Source: Nostoc cf. edaphicum LEGE 07299
GTDB lineage: Bacteria; Cyanobacteriota; Cyanobacteriia; Cyanobacteriales; Nostocaceae
DNA: 7,207 bases
Direction of reading: 5' to 3'
Assembly: GCF_015207245.1 (NCBI RefSeq)
Contig: NZ_JADEXF010000159.1
Coordinates: 1 to 7,207 of the forward strand
The notes beneath the pieces were generated by a model. That model worked only from the letters and a program-made list of their open reading frames with translations, did not search any database and was not told the DNA's origin. The translations under genes and the position numbers were made by a program. Of the stretch, positions 1-7,171 are shown one piece after another. Every line of letters starts with the position of its first letter. Positions within the stretch are counted from its first letter, which is position 1.

Positions 1-1
1 T

Positions 2-76
2 TTCAATAGTCACGAAGGTATAGCAGGGTTTGTAACTACCTGTTGGCAGATATACCTTATTCCTGATGAAGAATAA
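2..76 (+). CDS. possible C-terminal end of an upstream gene (partial, hypothetical)
   Basis: From base 2 one + strand frame is open for 24 codons and ends at TAA (74-76). It would encode a tail ending in ...QIYLIPDEE. The other two + frames stop at 7-9 and 21-23. If real, this is the end of a gene lying left of the window, about 110 bp before rppA. I do not recognise the peptide, and an open stretch this short can occur by chance; the minus strand in the same register is also open to about base 91. The weak supports are a composition that looks like coding sequence and the position just before an AT-rich leader. Confidence 0.25.
   Translation, partial: FNSHEGIAGFVTTCWQIYLIPDEE
15..58. repeat. 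8-bp inverted repeat
   Basis: AAGGTATA (15-22) is matched perfectly by TATACCTT (51-58), and inside it CAGG (24-27) can pair with CCTG (39-42). No T-run follows, so it does not look like a standard intrinsic terminator. It may be a structured 3' end of an upstream transcript or chance within a coding tail. Confidence 0.3.
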
Positions 77-92
77 TCTGAAAGTTAAAATC

Positions 93-138
93 TAAAATTA
101 GATAGAAGACATAGAGGTAACTAACATATCTAATTTTA
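93..138. promoter_or_regulatory. 12-bp perfect inverted repeat in the rppA leader
   Basis: TAAAATTAGATA (93-104) is perfectly repeated in inverse as TATCTAATTTTA (127-138) with a 22-nt spacer, centred about 70 bp before the rppA start. A tandem heptamer pair, TTAAAAT-CTAAAAT (85-98), overlaps the left arm. It could be an operator for a dimeric regulator, including autoregulation by RppA, or an AT-rich stem-loop in the leader RNA. I found no convincing -35/-10 pair nearby, so which of these applies is open. Confidence 0.35.
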
Positions 139-185
139 AAAGAGAGTTAATATTTCTATGGCAAAGCTTCACACTAAAAAGTTTT

Positions 186-860
186 ATGCGGATTTTACTA
201 GTAGAAGATGACTTAGAACAATTAGAACCACTACAAGGTATTCTCTCCGAGGCAGGATATATTGTAGATGCTGCGGAAGATGGGGAAATTGCCCAATGGC
301 TGATTTCGCAAAAAGATTACGATCTATTAATTGTGGACTGGATGTTACCAACAATTAGTGGATTGGATCTGTGTCGCCAGTATCGTCTCTCTGGTAAAAA
401 TGCTCCAGTATTGATGTTAACTGCTAAAGACACCACACCCGACAAAGTTATAGGTTTAGACGCAGGAGCCGATGATTATTTAGTTAAACCTGCTGACTTG
501 GTAGAACTGTTAGCACGAGTACGTGCTTTGGGGCGAAGAGTTCCTAATTGGCAGGGGTATAGTTTACGTATAGCAGATTTACAATTTCATTTAGCTGAAT
601 TAAGTGTAGAACGGAGTCAGGTAAAAGTAGAATTATCTCCACGTGAAGGACAGTTACTAGAATACCTGATGCGTCATCCCAATCAGGTTTTAACTCGCAC
701 CCAGATTGAAGACGCTTTGTGGGAGTACGGTATGGAACCAGAAAGCAATGCCTTAACTGTGCTAATACGCAAGTTGCGGCAACGCTTGCAAGTATTGGGT
801 GCAGAAGACTGGATTAGAACAGTTTATGGTATGGGTTATCGTTTAAATCCTCAAGAATAA
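186..860 (+). CDS. rppA: OmpR-family response regulator, RppA-like
   Basis: Cytoplasmic DNA-binding response regulator of 224 aa, the usual length for the OmpR/PhoB family. The receiver domain (about 1-118) has the acidic pair D8/D9 after MRILLVE, the phosphoacceptor D51 in VDWMLP, T79 and K101 (LVKPAD). A winged-helix effector domain (about 125-221) has the SPREGQLLEYL segment, the recognition-helix region SNALTVLIRKLRQRL, and the hairpin wing IRTVYGMGYRL. All phosphorelay residues are intact. The start is the canonical MRILLVEDD; no in-frame ATG or GTG lies upstream before the stop at 99-101, and there is no evident Shine-Dalgarno. The kinase gene follows 45 bp downstream, so the two are probably co-transcribed and cognate. 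In Synechocystis, RppA (NrsR) with RppB (NrsS) is linked to nickel response and redox control of photosynthesis genes. Whether this homologue shares that role cannot be read from the window, which contains no efflux genes. Confidence 0.9.
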   Translation: MRILLVEDDLEQLEPLQGILSEAGYIVDAAEDGEIAQWLISQKDYDLLIVDWMLPTISGLDLCRQYRLSGKNAPVLMLTAKDTTPDKVIGLDAGADDYLVKPADLVELLARVRALGRRVPNWQGYSLRIADLQFHLAELSVERSQVKVELSPREGQLLEYLMRHPNQVLTRTQIEDALWEYGMEPESNALTVLIRKLRQRLQVLGAEDWIRTVYGMGYRLNPQE

Positions 861-905
861 AAACTGGGAGAGTGAGAAGAATAATAACATTACTAACGAT
901 TACTT

Positions 906-2168
906 ATGTTTAATCGCAGCCGTCGCAATCTTGCAAGTTGGTTCACACTAACAATGGGCAGTATTTTAATTGTGTTTGCGGCAGTAGTGTACTACTGGGA
1001 AGTCATAGATGAGTTGGAGGAACTAGACCGATTACTTTATAAAAAAACGAGTGTGATGGCAGCTAATGTCAAGTTGGAGCTGCATAATGGCCAGCGACAG
1101 GTAGACTTGGAACATGTACCATTGTTGGGAAGTATGGTACAACCATTGCCGGATAGTCAACTCGTGTATGCAAGTTGGTACGATGAGCAAAAGCAACTTG
1201 TACAATTTTTTGGTACAATTCCCAGCGATCGCCTTTCAATCTCAGGTGGGTTTGATACTATCAAGACTAATAGTAAAGTCTGGCTACGTCAGGTAACGTT
1301 GCCTGTTTACCAAAATGGTTTATTAATTGGTTATTTGCAGGCAGCGATGCCGATGACAGCTACTGAAAGCGCTTTAGCTGAATTCCGTATGGTTTTGGCT
1401 ATCTCAGCACCTATAACTTTAGCTGTAGTTGCCCTCACAGGTTGGTGGTTGGGAGGGCTAGCAATGCAACCAATTCGCCACAATTATGATTATCTGCAAA
1501 GGTTTACAGCTGATGCTTCCCACGAATTGCGATCGCCTTTGACAGCAATTATTAGTAATGCTCAATACGGCTTTTTATCTAAATCTACTGATCTGGAGGT
1601 GCAACGTCAGCGCTTCCAAAAGATTTTTGATATTGCTAAATCAATGAGTATTTTAGTAAATAATCTGTTGTTTCTGGCACGTTCTCAAGGTCAATTACCG
1701 ACTGAATCATTACAAGTAATTGACTTAAATAATTTGCTTGTGCAGATAAGAGATGATTATGCCACCCAAGCAGATGCACAACATCTTAGTTTAGTTTTCA
1801 AACCGCCAAATAATAGTATAACTGTGCTTGGTGATGCTAACTTGCTCCGTCAAGTAATTATAAATTTATTGAATAATGCTTGTAAATATACTTCTGCCGA
1901 TGGTCAAGTTCAATTGCAATTATTTACTCAATCACGTTGGGCTATAATCCAAATTATAGACAATGGCATTGGTATTCCTGAAGCTGATTTACCGTATATT
2001 TTTGAGCGATTTTATCGAGTGGATAAAAAGCGATCGCGTCAAACTGGAGGATTTGGTTTAGGGTTAGCTATTGCTCAACAAATAGTTCAATCTCACGGTG
2101 GTAAAATTAGTATTAAGAGTGTATTCCAAGAAGGTACAACTTTACAAATTGCTTTGCCTCTAAAGTAA
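906..2168 (+). CDS. rppB: membrane sensor histidine kinase, RppB-like
   Basis: Sensor kinase of 420 aa, predicted to phosphorylate the upstream RppA-like regulator. Order of parts: a short basic N-terminus, TM1 (about 13-31), an extracytoplasmic sensor region (about 32-161), TM2 (about 162-184), a short linker, then the dimerisation/phosphotransfer domain with H206 in SHELRSPL. The ATPase domain has the N box (N320-K327, NLLNNACK), G1 (D352, DNGIGI), the F box (FERFYR, 366-371) and G2 (GFGLGLA, 382-388). All catalytic motifs are present. The start [15 protein letters not shown] resembles the N-terminus I recall for RppB/NrsS proteins, which supports ATG 906. No clear Shine-Dalgarno precedes it (GGGAG at 866-870 is too far). 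The sensor region has no obvious metal-binding cluster, so the signal is unknown. Its stop codon lies inside a perfect palindrome. Confidence 0.9.
   Translation: MFNRSRRNLASWFTLTMGSILIVFAAVVYYWEVIDELEELDRLLYKKTSVMAANVKLELHNGQRQVDLEHVPLLGSMVQPLPDSQLVYASWYDEQKQLVQFFGTIPSDRLSISGGFDTIKTNSKVWLRQVTLPVYQNGLLIGYLQAAMPMTATESALAEFRMVLAISAPITLAVVALTGWWLGGLAMQPIRHNYDYLQRFTADASHELRSPLTAIISNAQYGFLSKSTDLEVQRQRFQKIFDIAKSMSILVNNLLFLARSQGQLPTESLQVIDLNNLLVQIRDDYATQADAQHLSLVFKPPNNSITVLGDANLLRQVIINLLNNACKYTSADGQVQLQLFTQSRWAIIQIIDNGIGIPEADLPYIFERFYRVDKKRSRQTGGFGLGLAIAQQIVQSHGGKISIKSVFQEGTTLQIALPLK
1225..1232. repeat. HIP1 octamer GCGATCGC (first of seven in the window)
   Basis: Perfect HIP1 octamers lie at 1225-1232, 1529-1536, 2030-2037 (all in rppB), 3082-3089, 3242-3249 (lnt), 6143-6150 and 6748-6755 (gyrA). 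HIP1 is a known highly iterated palindrome of many cyanobacterial genomes. About 0.1 copies would be expected by chance, so this is the best lineage marker here. All copies are inside genes. Confidence 0.95.
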
Positions 2169-2186
2169 AATTTATAAATTTTACTT
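2163..2186. repeat. 24-bp perfect palindrome spanning the rppB stop
   Basis: AAGTAAAATTTA (2163-2174) is followed directly by its exact reverse complement TAAATTTTACTT (2175-2186). The rppB stop codon (2166-2168) lies in the left half, and rluE starts 11 bp after the right half. As RNA it could fold into a weak AT-rich stem of about 10 bp; there is no long T-run after it, so a standard intrinsic terminator is doubtful. As DNA it could be a symmetric operator before rluE. Confidence 0.6.
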
Positions 2187-2197
2187 CTATATGTCCC

Positions 2198-2845
2198 ATG
2201 CCCAATCATTACCGATATATTATTTTTTACAAACCATACGGCGTTCTCAGCCAGTTTACAAAAGATGCCCCCACACATAGCACCTTAAAAGATTATATTG
2301 ATGTGTCTGATGTGTATCCTGTGGGACGCTTAGATTGGGATAGTGAAGGATTGCTGCTGTTAACAAACGATGGACAATTACAACATCGCCTTGCGCATCC
2401 GCGTTTTGGTCATAAACGTACTTACTGGGTACAGGTAGAGCGAATTCCAAATGCAGAAGCTATCAAAAGGTTGCAAACAGGTGTGGAAATTCAAGATTAC
2501 CGCACTCAACCAGCAGAAGTTAAGCTTTTACCAGAAGAACCACAGCTCCCTGAACGCACTCCACCAATTAGATTTCGTAAAAATGTACCGACAGCTTGGC
2601 TGGAAATGACTTTGACAGAGGGAAAAAACCGCCAAGTTCGGCGCATGACTGCGGCTGTCGGGTTTCCGACTTTGCGACTGGTCAGGGTCAGCATAGGTCA
2701 TCTACAATTAGATGACCTACAATTGGGTCAATGGCGCGACCTCACCACTTCCGAAATCCATAATTTTAGTAAATCGAAAAGTTTTCCTCCAAAAGCCGCC
2801 CCATCAGAGGAATTTGCTAATAATTCCAAAGACTCAATACGCTAG
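2198..2845 (+). CDS. rluE: 23S rRNA pseudouridine synthase, RluE-like
   Basis: Cytoplasmic RNA-modifying enzyme of 215 aa from the RsuA/RluB/E/F branch of pseudouridine synthases; E. coli RluE isomerises U2457 of 23S rRNA. The N-terminal [12 protein letters not shown] matches the RluE-type KPY..L.QFT motif. The catalytic motif [17 protein letters not shown] (43-59) holds the presumed catalytic D46. The C-terminal family motif [20 protein letters not shown] (141-160) is intact. There is no N-terminal S4 domain, which fits RluE rather than RsuA or RluB. The last 25-30 residues (from about 186) form a polar tail beyond the conserved core. ATG 2198 is used; another ATG at 2191 is in a different frame, and no Shine-Dalgarno is visible. 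The gene is 29 bp after rppB and could be read from the same promoter, though the functions are unrelated. Its stop overlaps that of the convergent lnt. Confidence 0.88.
   Translation: MPNHYRYIIFYKPYGVLSQFTKDAPTHSTLKDYIDVSDVYPVGRLDWDSEGLLLLTNDGQLQHRLAHPRFGHKRTYWVQVERIPNAEAIKRLQTGVEIQDYRTQPAEVKLLPEEPQLPERTPPIRFRKNVPTAWLEMTLTEGKNRQVRRMTAAVGFPTLRLVRVSIGHLQLDDLQLGQWRDLTTSEIHNFSKSKSFPPKAAPSEEFANNSKDSIR
2694..2719. repeat. 11-bp perfect stem with 4-nt loop inside rluE
   Basis: TAGGTCATCTA (2694-2704) pairs perfectly with TAGATGACCTA (2709-2719) around the loop CAAT. It encodes part of the segment [11 protein letters not shown], and CTACAATT is directly repeated there (2702-2709 and 2717-2724 region). 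No T-run follows on the + strand. It may be chance within codons, or an mRNA structure near the 3' end of the gene. Confidence 0.5.
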
Positions 2846-4461
2846 GGATTTCCAACATTACTAAATTTCTTTATACCACGAATTACCAGCCAAGCTCCTC
2901 CAGAGGAGATTAACAACAACGGAGTTAACCAATCACCCCAACGCACATATAAAGTTTGTGTCTGTCGCCGATAAATTGTTTCAGCATGAGTTTCGTAGGT
3001 ATTATATCCAGACATCCACAAGGTTCTGCCATGAGGATCTACAAAGGCTGAATATCCGGTATTAGTTGCCCGTGCTGACCAGCGATCGCTTTCAATTGCC
3101 CGCATGATATCCTGTGCATGATGCTGGAATGGCATGGATGCAGTGTAATGGGCATCATTAGAAGAACTGACAATAAATTGCCCACCCGCAGCAGCTTGAC
3201 GGCGAAATTGTTCAGGAAAAGCAGATTCGTAACATATACTAGCGATCGCCCGACCAAAAGGAGTGTCAAATATCTGATTTGCTGAACCAGCAACTTGGTG
3301 TGCCTCCAGTGGCGACAAGCGTTGAACTATCCCGCCTAAAATTCCTTCAAAGGGAATATATTCTCCCAAGGGTACTAGTTTGGACTTATCGTAGCGGCTG
3401 ACAATTTCACCCTTACTGTTGAAAGTAAACAAGCTAATTGTATAACTGTCTCCCCGTTCGCCAAAAGCCCCAATCCAAGCAACTACACCTTTCTCCTTCA
3501 CAGCTGCAACTAAAGCAGTTTGCATCAGGTTACGCTGGAAAATAGGTAAGGCTCCTTCTGGAGTGAGAACTGCATCTACACCTTGGTCTGCTAAAGTTAG
3601 ATATCCATTGGTATAGTTTTCTTGGGCGCGACGAAACCCTTCAGAACTTCGTAAAAGTCGGTTTGGGATATTACCCTGAACAATCCCCACTTTCAAGGCT
3701 GCTTCTGGTAATTGGGCAATGGGACGGCTATATAAGATAAAACCGATGAAGTGTAAGGTAATTAATAGTCCTGTAGCGATAACCCAGTATTTATTAACGA
3801 ACCGCAGAGGCGCGGAGGACATGGAGGTTCTCTCTGCGCCCTCTGCGTCTCTGTGGTTCGTCCATCCTTCAGCAATTAAACCATTAATAGCAACGATCGC
3901 AGCTGTCACAGTATTAGGCCCAGAGAGTTGTCCCAGATGTACAATTACGAGATTGTGCGGACTTTGAGTGTAAGCAAGGGAACTCCACCACAAAGGCCCC
4001 GCACTCCACAGACTCTCTAATCCGCACCAGACGGCTGTACCAATAAGTACACGTAGCCAAGGTTTTTGCCCCCCCAGGCGAACCATTACAGTCGCCCAAA
4101 TACTAACGAATACTCCTCCCAAGGCACTGATAAATCCCCAACAAAAAAGCGTAATTAACAAACTTGGCAACCAAGGAACGCCCAACCATGTCATCGGATG
4201 AATTCCGGTAATCCAGAATAGGGCGACACCGTGAAAACCAATACCCCAGAGGAAAGCCGGGGGGAATTGGTTTTTACCTTTGGTTGAAGTGACAACTAGC
4301 ACCCATAAAGGAACTATGGCAATCCAAGCCAATAACCATGCACCTACTGGGGCTACGGTTAGCCCCATTAAAATGCCGCTAGCTAAGGCAATTAAATAAG
4401 GGAGTAAGGCGTTTAGCCTCTCCCCCTGCTTTTTACTCTGCTTCTTCTGCATCGGCAGCAT
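2842..4461 (-). CDS. lnt: apolipoprotein N-acyltransferase
   Basis: Integral membrane enzyme of 539 aa (E. coli Lnt about 512) that adds the third acyl chain to the N-terminal cysteine of lipoproteins, the last step of lipoprotein maturation. Hydrophobic segments lie at about 19-36, 41-58, 69-86, 97-127, 136-156, 171-198 and 224-246. A nitrilase-type catalytic domain (about 255-500) and a final membrane helix (about 510-528) follow. The expected triad is present: E302 in TPEGALP, K359 in [12 protein letters not shown] and C410 in SICYESAF. E367, the counterpart of the essential E343 of E. coli, is also present. A palindromic repeat is inserted in frame at about residues 201-222, before the last helix leading to the catalytic domain; that loop should be cytoplasmic. 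The start at 4461 overlaps the end of gyrA by 29 bp; ATG at 4452 (residue 4) is an equally possible start, and neither has a clear Shine-Dalgarno. Coupling to gyrA translation is likely. Confidence 0.93.
   Translation of the reverse strand: MLPMQKKQSKKQGERLNALLPYLIALASGILMGLTVAPVGAWLLAWIAIVPLWVLVVTSTKGKNQFPPAFLWGIGFHGVALFWITGIHPMTWLGVPWLPSLLITLFCWGFISALGGVFVSIWATVMVRLGGQKPWLRVLIGTAVWCGLESLWSAGPLWWSSLAYTQSPHNLVIVHLGQLSGPNTVTAAIVAINGLIAEGWTNHRDAEGAERTSMSSAPLRFVNKYWVIATGLLITLHFIGFILYSRPIAQLPEAALKVGIVQGNIPNRLLRSSEGFRRAQENYTNGYLTLADQGVDAVLTPEGALPIFQRNLMQTALVAAVKEKGVVAWIGAFGERGDSYTISLFTFNSKGEIVSRYDKSKLVPLGEYIPFEGILGGIVQRLSPLEAHQVAGSANQIFDTPFGRAIASICYESAFPEQFRRQAAAGGQFIVSSSNDAHYTASMPFQHHAQDIMRAIESDRWSARATNTGYSAFVDPHGRTLWMSGYNTYETHAETIYRRQTQTLYVRWGDWLTPLLLISSGGAWLVIRGIKKFSNVGNP
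3797..3861. repeat. dispersed palindromic repeat inserted in frame in lnt
   Basis: The element begins ACGAACC and ends GGTTCGT. Comparing 3798-3826 with the reverse complement of 3832-3860 gives 22 identities in 29. Three of the mismatches would be G-U pairs in + strand RNA and one other would be a wobble in the minus strand RNA. Both arms carry short degenerate units (CAGAGGCG-like on the left, CTCTGCGC-like on the right). The core of 63 bp equals 21 codons and keeps the lnt frame open. Translated in the lnt frame it reads [10 protein letters not shown]... and ends ...SAPLRFV. From memory, this nucleotide motif and the peptide NHRDAEGAE recur throughout Nostoc/Anabaena genomes. No flanking target-site duplication is visible. 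Confidence 0.8.
4348..4367. repeat. 8-bp GC-rich stem with 4-nt loop in the 5' part of lnt
   Basis: TGGGGCTA (4348-4355) pairs perfectly with TAGCCCCA (4360-4367) around CGGT, about 95-115 nt into lnt, at codons for LTVAPVG. No T-run follows on the minus strand. It may be only a by-product of Gly/Ala/Pro codons. Confidence 0.35.
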
Positions 4462-7048
4462 CAGGTGGAACTACTGCTACTCCGATAATGGCGTCATCTT
4501 CGTCTAAACGCTGGACTCTGACTCCAGTTGCCGATCGCGATTGGATAGAAATCGCATTTACGGCTTGACGGATGATAATACCGCGATTTGTCACCATCAT
4601 GATTTCATCATCATCATTGTTGACAATGCGTAGGGTTGCTAACTTGTCTTTGGTTTTGCGGTTTTTGAACTTGGTTGCCATTAAACCCTGACCAGCACGA
4701 TTTTGCAGGCGGAACTGGGCAACTGGTACGCGCTTACCATATCCTCCCATTGTAATTACCAACACCCAAGGGCCAACAATGCCACTGCTAGGCACTTCTG
4801 CGGACTCTTCATTAGTTTCGGTAATTTCGATATCTTCTGTTTCGATTGTTTCGATTGCTTCGATATCTTCAGTTTCGGCTTCTGTAACTATATTCAAAGT
4901 TTCAAGAATTGCTGCGGGAAGGATATCCATACCCACCAGTTCATCTTTATTTTTCAGTTTCATGGCTTTCACCCCACGAGTCGCCCTACTTAAAGGACGC
5001 AGTTGTTCGTGGTTGCACCGGAAGTTAATCGCCATTCCGTTCCGAGAACCAATGATTACACTGTCCTCTACTCTAGCGCGTCGCACCCAGCGCAGTTGGT
5101 CGCCTTCTTCTAAGGAAATGGCAATCAAACCATTGGCGCGAATATGACTAAAGGCTGCCAATTCGGTTTTCTTGATATTGCCGCCCTTGGTGAGCATAAC
5201 CAAGTATTCTTCGCTGCTAAACTCGTCAACGGGTACAATCGAGGTGATTTTTTCCTCTTTGGGAATCGGTAACATCTGGACGATTGGTGTCCCGCGACTG
5301 GTACGCGAACTCGCTGGAATTTGATAAGCTCTCAGGCAATAAACAACACCACGCTCACTAAAGAATAAAATACTGTCGTGATCGCAGCAAGTCAAAAAAT
5401 GCTCAATGGTATCATCATCTTTGACCTTGGCTGCGGCTTTGCCTCTGGTAGCACGGCTTTGGGCTTCAAAGGTATTAACTGGCATCCGTTTGATGTAACC
5501 TTGCTCTGTCACCAGAATTATCGCTTTTTCATTGGCAATTAGGTCACGGTCATCTAATTCGCCTTCCCCTGGTAAAATTACCGTGCGGCGGGGTGTGGCA
5601 AAGTTAGTTTTTAGTTGCGCGACTTCGGTTTCAATGATTTCTAGCACTCTTTCCCGACGTGCCAAAATATCTTGTAAATCGGTGATTTTCGCTTGTAATT
5701 CCTCGTGTTCCAAACGAATTTTGTCTGCTTCTAAGGCAGTCAACCGCCGCAATTGCATTTGCAAAATTGCATCTGCTTGCACTTCCGAGAGTCCGTAAGT
5801 TGTGATTAATTCGCCTTTGGCTGTGGGTGCATCGGGAGCATGACGAATTAAGACAATAATTGGATCTAAGTGGGACAGGGCAATTAATAACCCTTGCAGG
5901 AGATGATCGCGTTCCTCGGCTTTCCGCAGTTCGTAGCGGGTGCGTCTAGCAATGGATTCGATGCGGAAATCCAAGAAGACGGTTAAGAACTGCTTGAGGG
6001 TGAGTACTTGGGGTTCGCTATTCACCAACGCCAGCATGTTCGCGCCGAAGTTGGCTTGTAGTGGTGTTTGCTTGTAGAGGTTATTTAGAACGACGCGGGG
6101 ATAAGCATCACGCTTGAGTTCGATGACAACTCGCATCCCGTCGCGATCGCTTTCATCACGGATATCTGCGATGCCCTCTAGACGCTTCTCGTTCACCATT
6201 TCGGCGATTTTTTCAATCAGCGCCGCTTTATTGGTTTGATAGGGCAATTCAGTAATGATAATTGCTTCTCTATCTGGGCGTCCCCGTTGTTCAACGGTTT
6301 CAATGTTAGCGACACCACGCATGGTGATGGAACCACGCCCGGTGGTGTAAGCTTCACGAATGGCAGATGTCCCCAAAATTTGCGCCCCAGTCGGAAAGTC
6401 TGGGCCGTGGACATACTGCATTAATTCGAGATCGGTGATTTCTGGATTGTGGATTACAGCCACTAAAGCATCAATCAATTCGCCCAAATTGTGCGGCGGA
6501 ATGTTGGTTGCCATACCCACGGCAATACCAGAGGAACCGTTGAGCAACAACTGGGGAATCCGTGCCGGTAGTACTGTTGGTTCTTGCTGGGAACCGTCGA
6601 AGTTATCGGCGAAATCTACGGTTTCATACTCGATGTCGTGGAGTAAACCAGCGCTAGTTAAAGCTTGTAAGCGGCATTCTGTGTACCGCATGGCGGCTGG
6701 TGGATCGTTGTCTACCGAACCAAAGTTACCATGTCCGTTAACTAGGGGCGATCGCATGGAAAAATCCTGCGCCATCCGCACCAAAGCATCATATACTGCT
6801 GTGTCACCGTGGGGGTGATATTTACCCAACACTTCCCCCACCACACGGGCGCATTTCTTAAAGGGGCGATCGTGGAGCAGACCTAGCTCGTGCATTGCGT
6901 AGAGAATGCGACGATGCACAGGTTTTAGACCATCCCTGGCATCTGGCAGCGCCCGACCCACTATCACGCTCATGGCGTATTCCAGATAAGACTGCGACAT
7001 TTCGTTTCGCAAGTCTGTCGGGATAATCCTCTCCTGTGAGGTTGTCAT
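4433..7048 (-). CDS. gyrA: DNA gyrase subunit A (type IIA topoisomerase A subunit)
   Basis: Breakage-reunion subunit that works with GyrB to introduce negative supercoils; 871 aa, close to E. coli GyrA (875). The N-terminal catalytic core (about 1-500) has [19 protein letters not shown] (31-49), the quinolone-pocket stretch [13 protein letters not shown] (75-87) with T83 and D87, and the catalytic tyrosine Y122 in AAMRYTE, all in E. coli numbering. A coiled-coil segment covers about 435-482. The C-terminal beta-pinwheel (about 505-860) shows six blade-like repeats, such as [40 protein letters not shown] and NRGIIIRQ. The canonical GyrA box is degenerate (QSRATRG, 530-536). A repetitive acidic insert lies between blades 4 and 5. 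The start ATG 7048 gives the standard N-terminus; GGAG lies 11 nt upstream (7063-7060). Its end overlaps lnt. Cyanobacteria can carry two GyrA-like genes, so a ParC-like role is not fully excluded. Confidence 0.93.
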   Translation of the reverse strand: MTTSQERIIPTDLRNEMSQSYLEYAMSVIVGRALPDARDGLKPVHRRILYAMHELGLLHDRPFKKCARVVGEVLGKYHPHGDTAVYDALVRMAQDFSMRSPLVNGHGNFGSVDNDPPAAMRYTECRLQALTSAGLLHDIEYETVDFADNFDGSQQEPTVLPARIPQLLLNGSSGIAVGMATNIPPHNLGELIDALVAVIHNPEITDLELMQYVHGPDFPTGAQILGTSAIREAYTTGRGSITMRGVANIETVEQRGRPDREAIIITELPYQTNKAALIEKIAEMVNEKRLEGIADIRDESDRDGMRVVIELKRDAYPRVVLNNLYKQTPLQANFGANMLALVNSEPQVLTLKQFLTVFLDFRIESIARRTRYELRKAEERDHLLQGLLIALSHLDPIIVLIRHAPDAPTAKGELITTYGLSEVQADAILQMQLRRLTALEADKIRLEHEELQAKITDLQDILARRERVLEIIETEVAQLKTNFATPRRTVILPGEGELDDRDLIANEKAIILVTEQGYIKRMPVNTFEAQSRATRGKAAAKVKDDDTIEHFLTCCDHDSILFFSERGVVYCLRAYQIPASSRTSRGTPIVQMLPIPKEEKITSIVPVDEFSSEEYLVMLTKGGNIKKTELAAFSHIRANGLIAISLEEGDQLRWVRRARVEDSVIIGSRNGMAINFRCNHEQLRPLSRATRGVKAMKLKNKDELVGMDILPAAILETLNIVTEAETEDIEAIETIETEDIEITETNEESAEVPSSGIVGPWVLVITMGGYGKRVPVAQFRLQNRAGQGLMATKFKNRKTKDKLATLRIVNNDDDEIMMVTNRGIIIRQAVNAISIQSRSATGVRVQRLDEDDAIIGVAVVPPDAADAEEAE
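4796..4888 (-). repeat. acidic low-complexity repeat in gyrA
   Basis: This segment codes for GyrA residues 721-751, rich in E, T and I, with the peptide ETEDIE occurring twice (725-730 and 736-741). On the + strand, TTCGATATCTTCTGTTTCG (4826-4844) and TTCGATATCTTCAGTTTCG (4859-4877) are 19-bp direct repeats with one difference, and TTTCGAT-like units fill the gap. It looks like a short repeat expansion that stayed in frame in the loop between pinwheel blades 4 and 5. Confidence 0.75.
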
Positions 7049-7059
7049 AACCTAAAAAT

Positions 7060-7063
7060 CTCC
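7060..7063 (-). promoter_or_regulatory. candidate ribosome binding site of gyrA
   Basis: GGAG on the minus strand ends 11 nt before the gyrA ATG, a little longer than ideal spacing. It lies between two copies of GATTTTT, and just upstream AAAATC-TAC-GATTTT (7079-7065) can form a 6-bp stem. It supports the chosen start, since the other genes here have no clear site. Confidence 0.45.
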
Positions 7064-7131
7064 AAAAATCGTAGATTTTAGCTTGTTTACTCAACAAAGC
7101 GCAAAATTATTCTAAATTGCTCTTGAATAAT

Positions 7132-7140
7132 TGCTATAAT
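7132..7140 (+). promoter_or_regulatory. candidate extended -10 promoter, + strand
   Basis: TGCTATAAT fits the extended -10 form TGnTATAAT exactly. No -35 hexamer is visible at 16-18 bp, which extended -10 promoters often lack. Transcription would start near 7147, about 25 nt before the ATG at 7172. On the minus strand, TAGAAT (7114-7109) is a weak -10 candidate for gyrA, also without a -35. Confidence 0.35.
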
Positions 7141-7171
7141 TTGATACAATCTTAGCATATATTGCTTTTTT

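Noticed and set aside
3797..3861. Element read as a CRISPR repeat or a transposase-linked inverted repeat
   Set aside because: There is a single copy, with no spacers, no transposase gene and no visible target-site duplication.
4348..4367. GC-rich hairpin early in lnt as an attenuator
   Set aside because: No T-run follows and the codons fit a conserved Val-Ala-Pro-Val stretch; kept only as a low-confidence repeat.
4779..5147. 122-codon + strand frame, rich in Ser/Ile/Val
   Set aside because: It is the antisense reading of the gyrA acidic repeat and blade 4; its low complexity comes from that repeat.
1225..6755. GCGATCGC sites as operators
   Set aside because: They match the genome-wide HIP1 octamer of cyanobacteria and all lie within coding regions.
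6360..6818. 152-codon open frame on the + strand
   Set aside because: It lies antisense to the conserved catalytic core of gyrA, which has Y122 and all motifs intact; the peptide resembles no family I know.
6788..6824. Thr at GyrA position 83 as a quinolone-resistance change
   Set aside because: Thr83 is the wild-type residue in other sensitive bacteria such as Pseudomonas aeruginosa, and D87 is kept, so this is no evidence of resistance.
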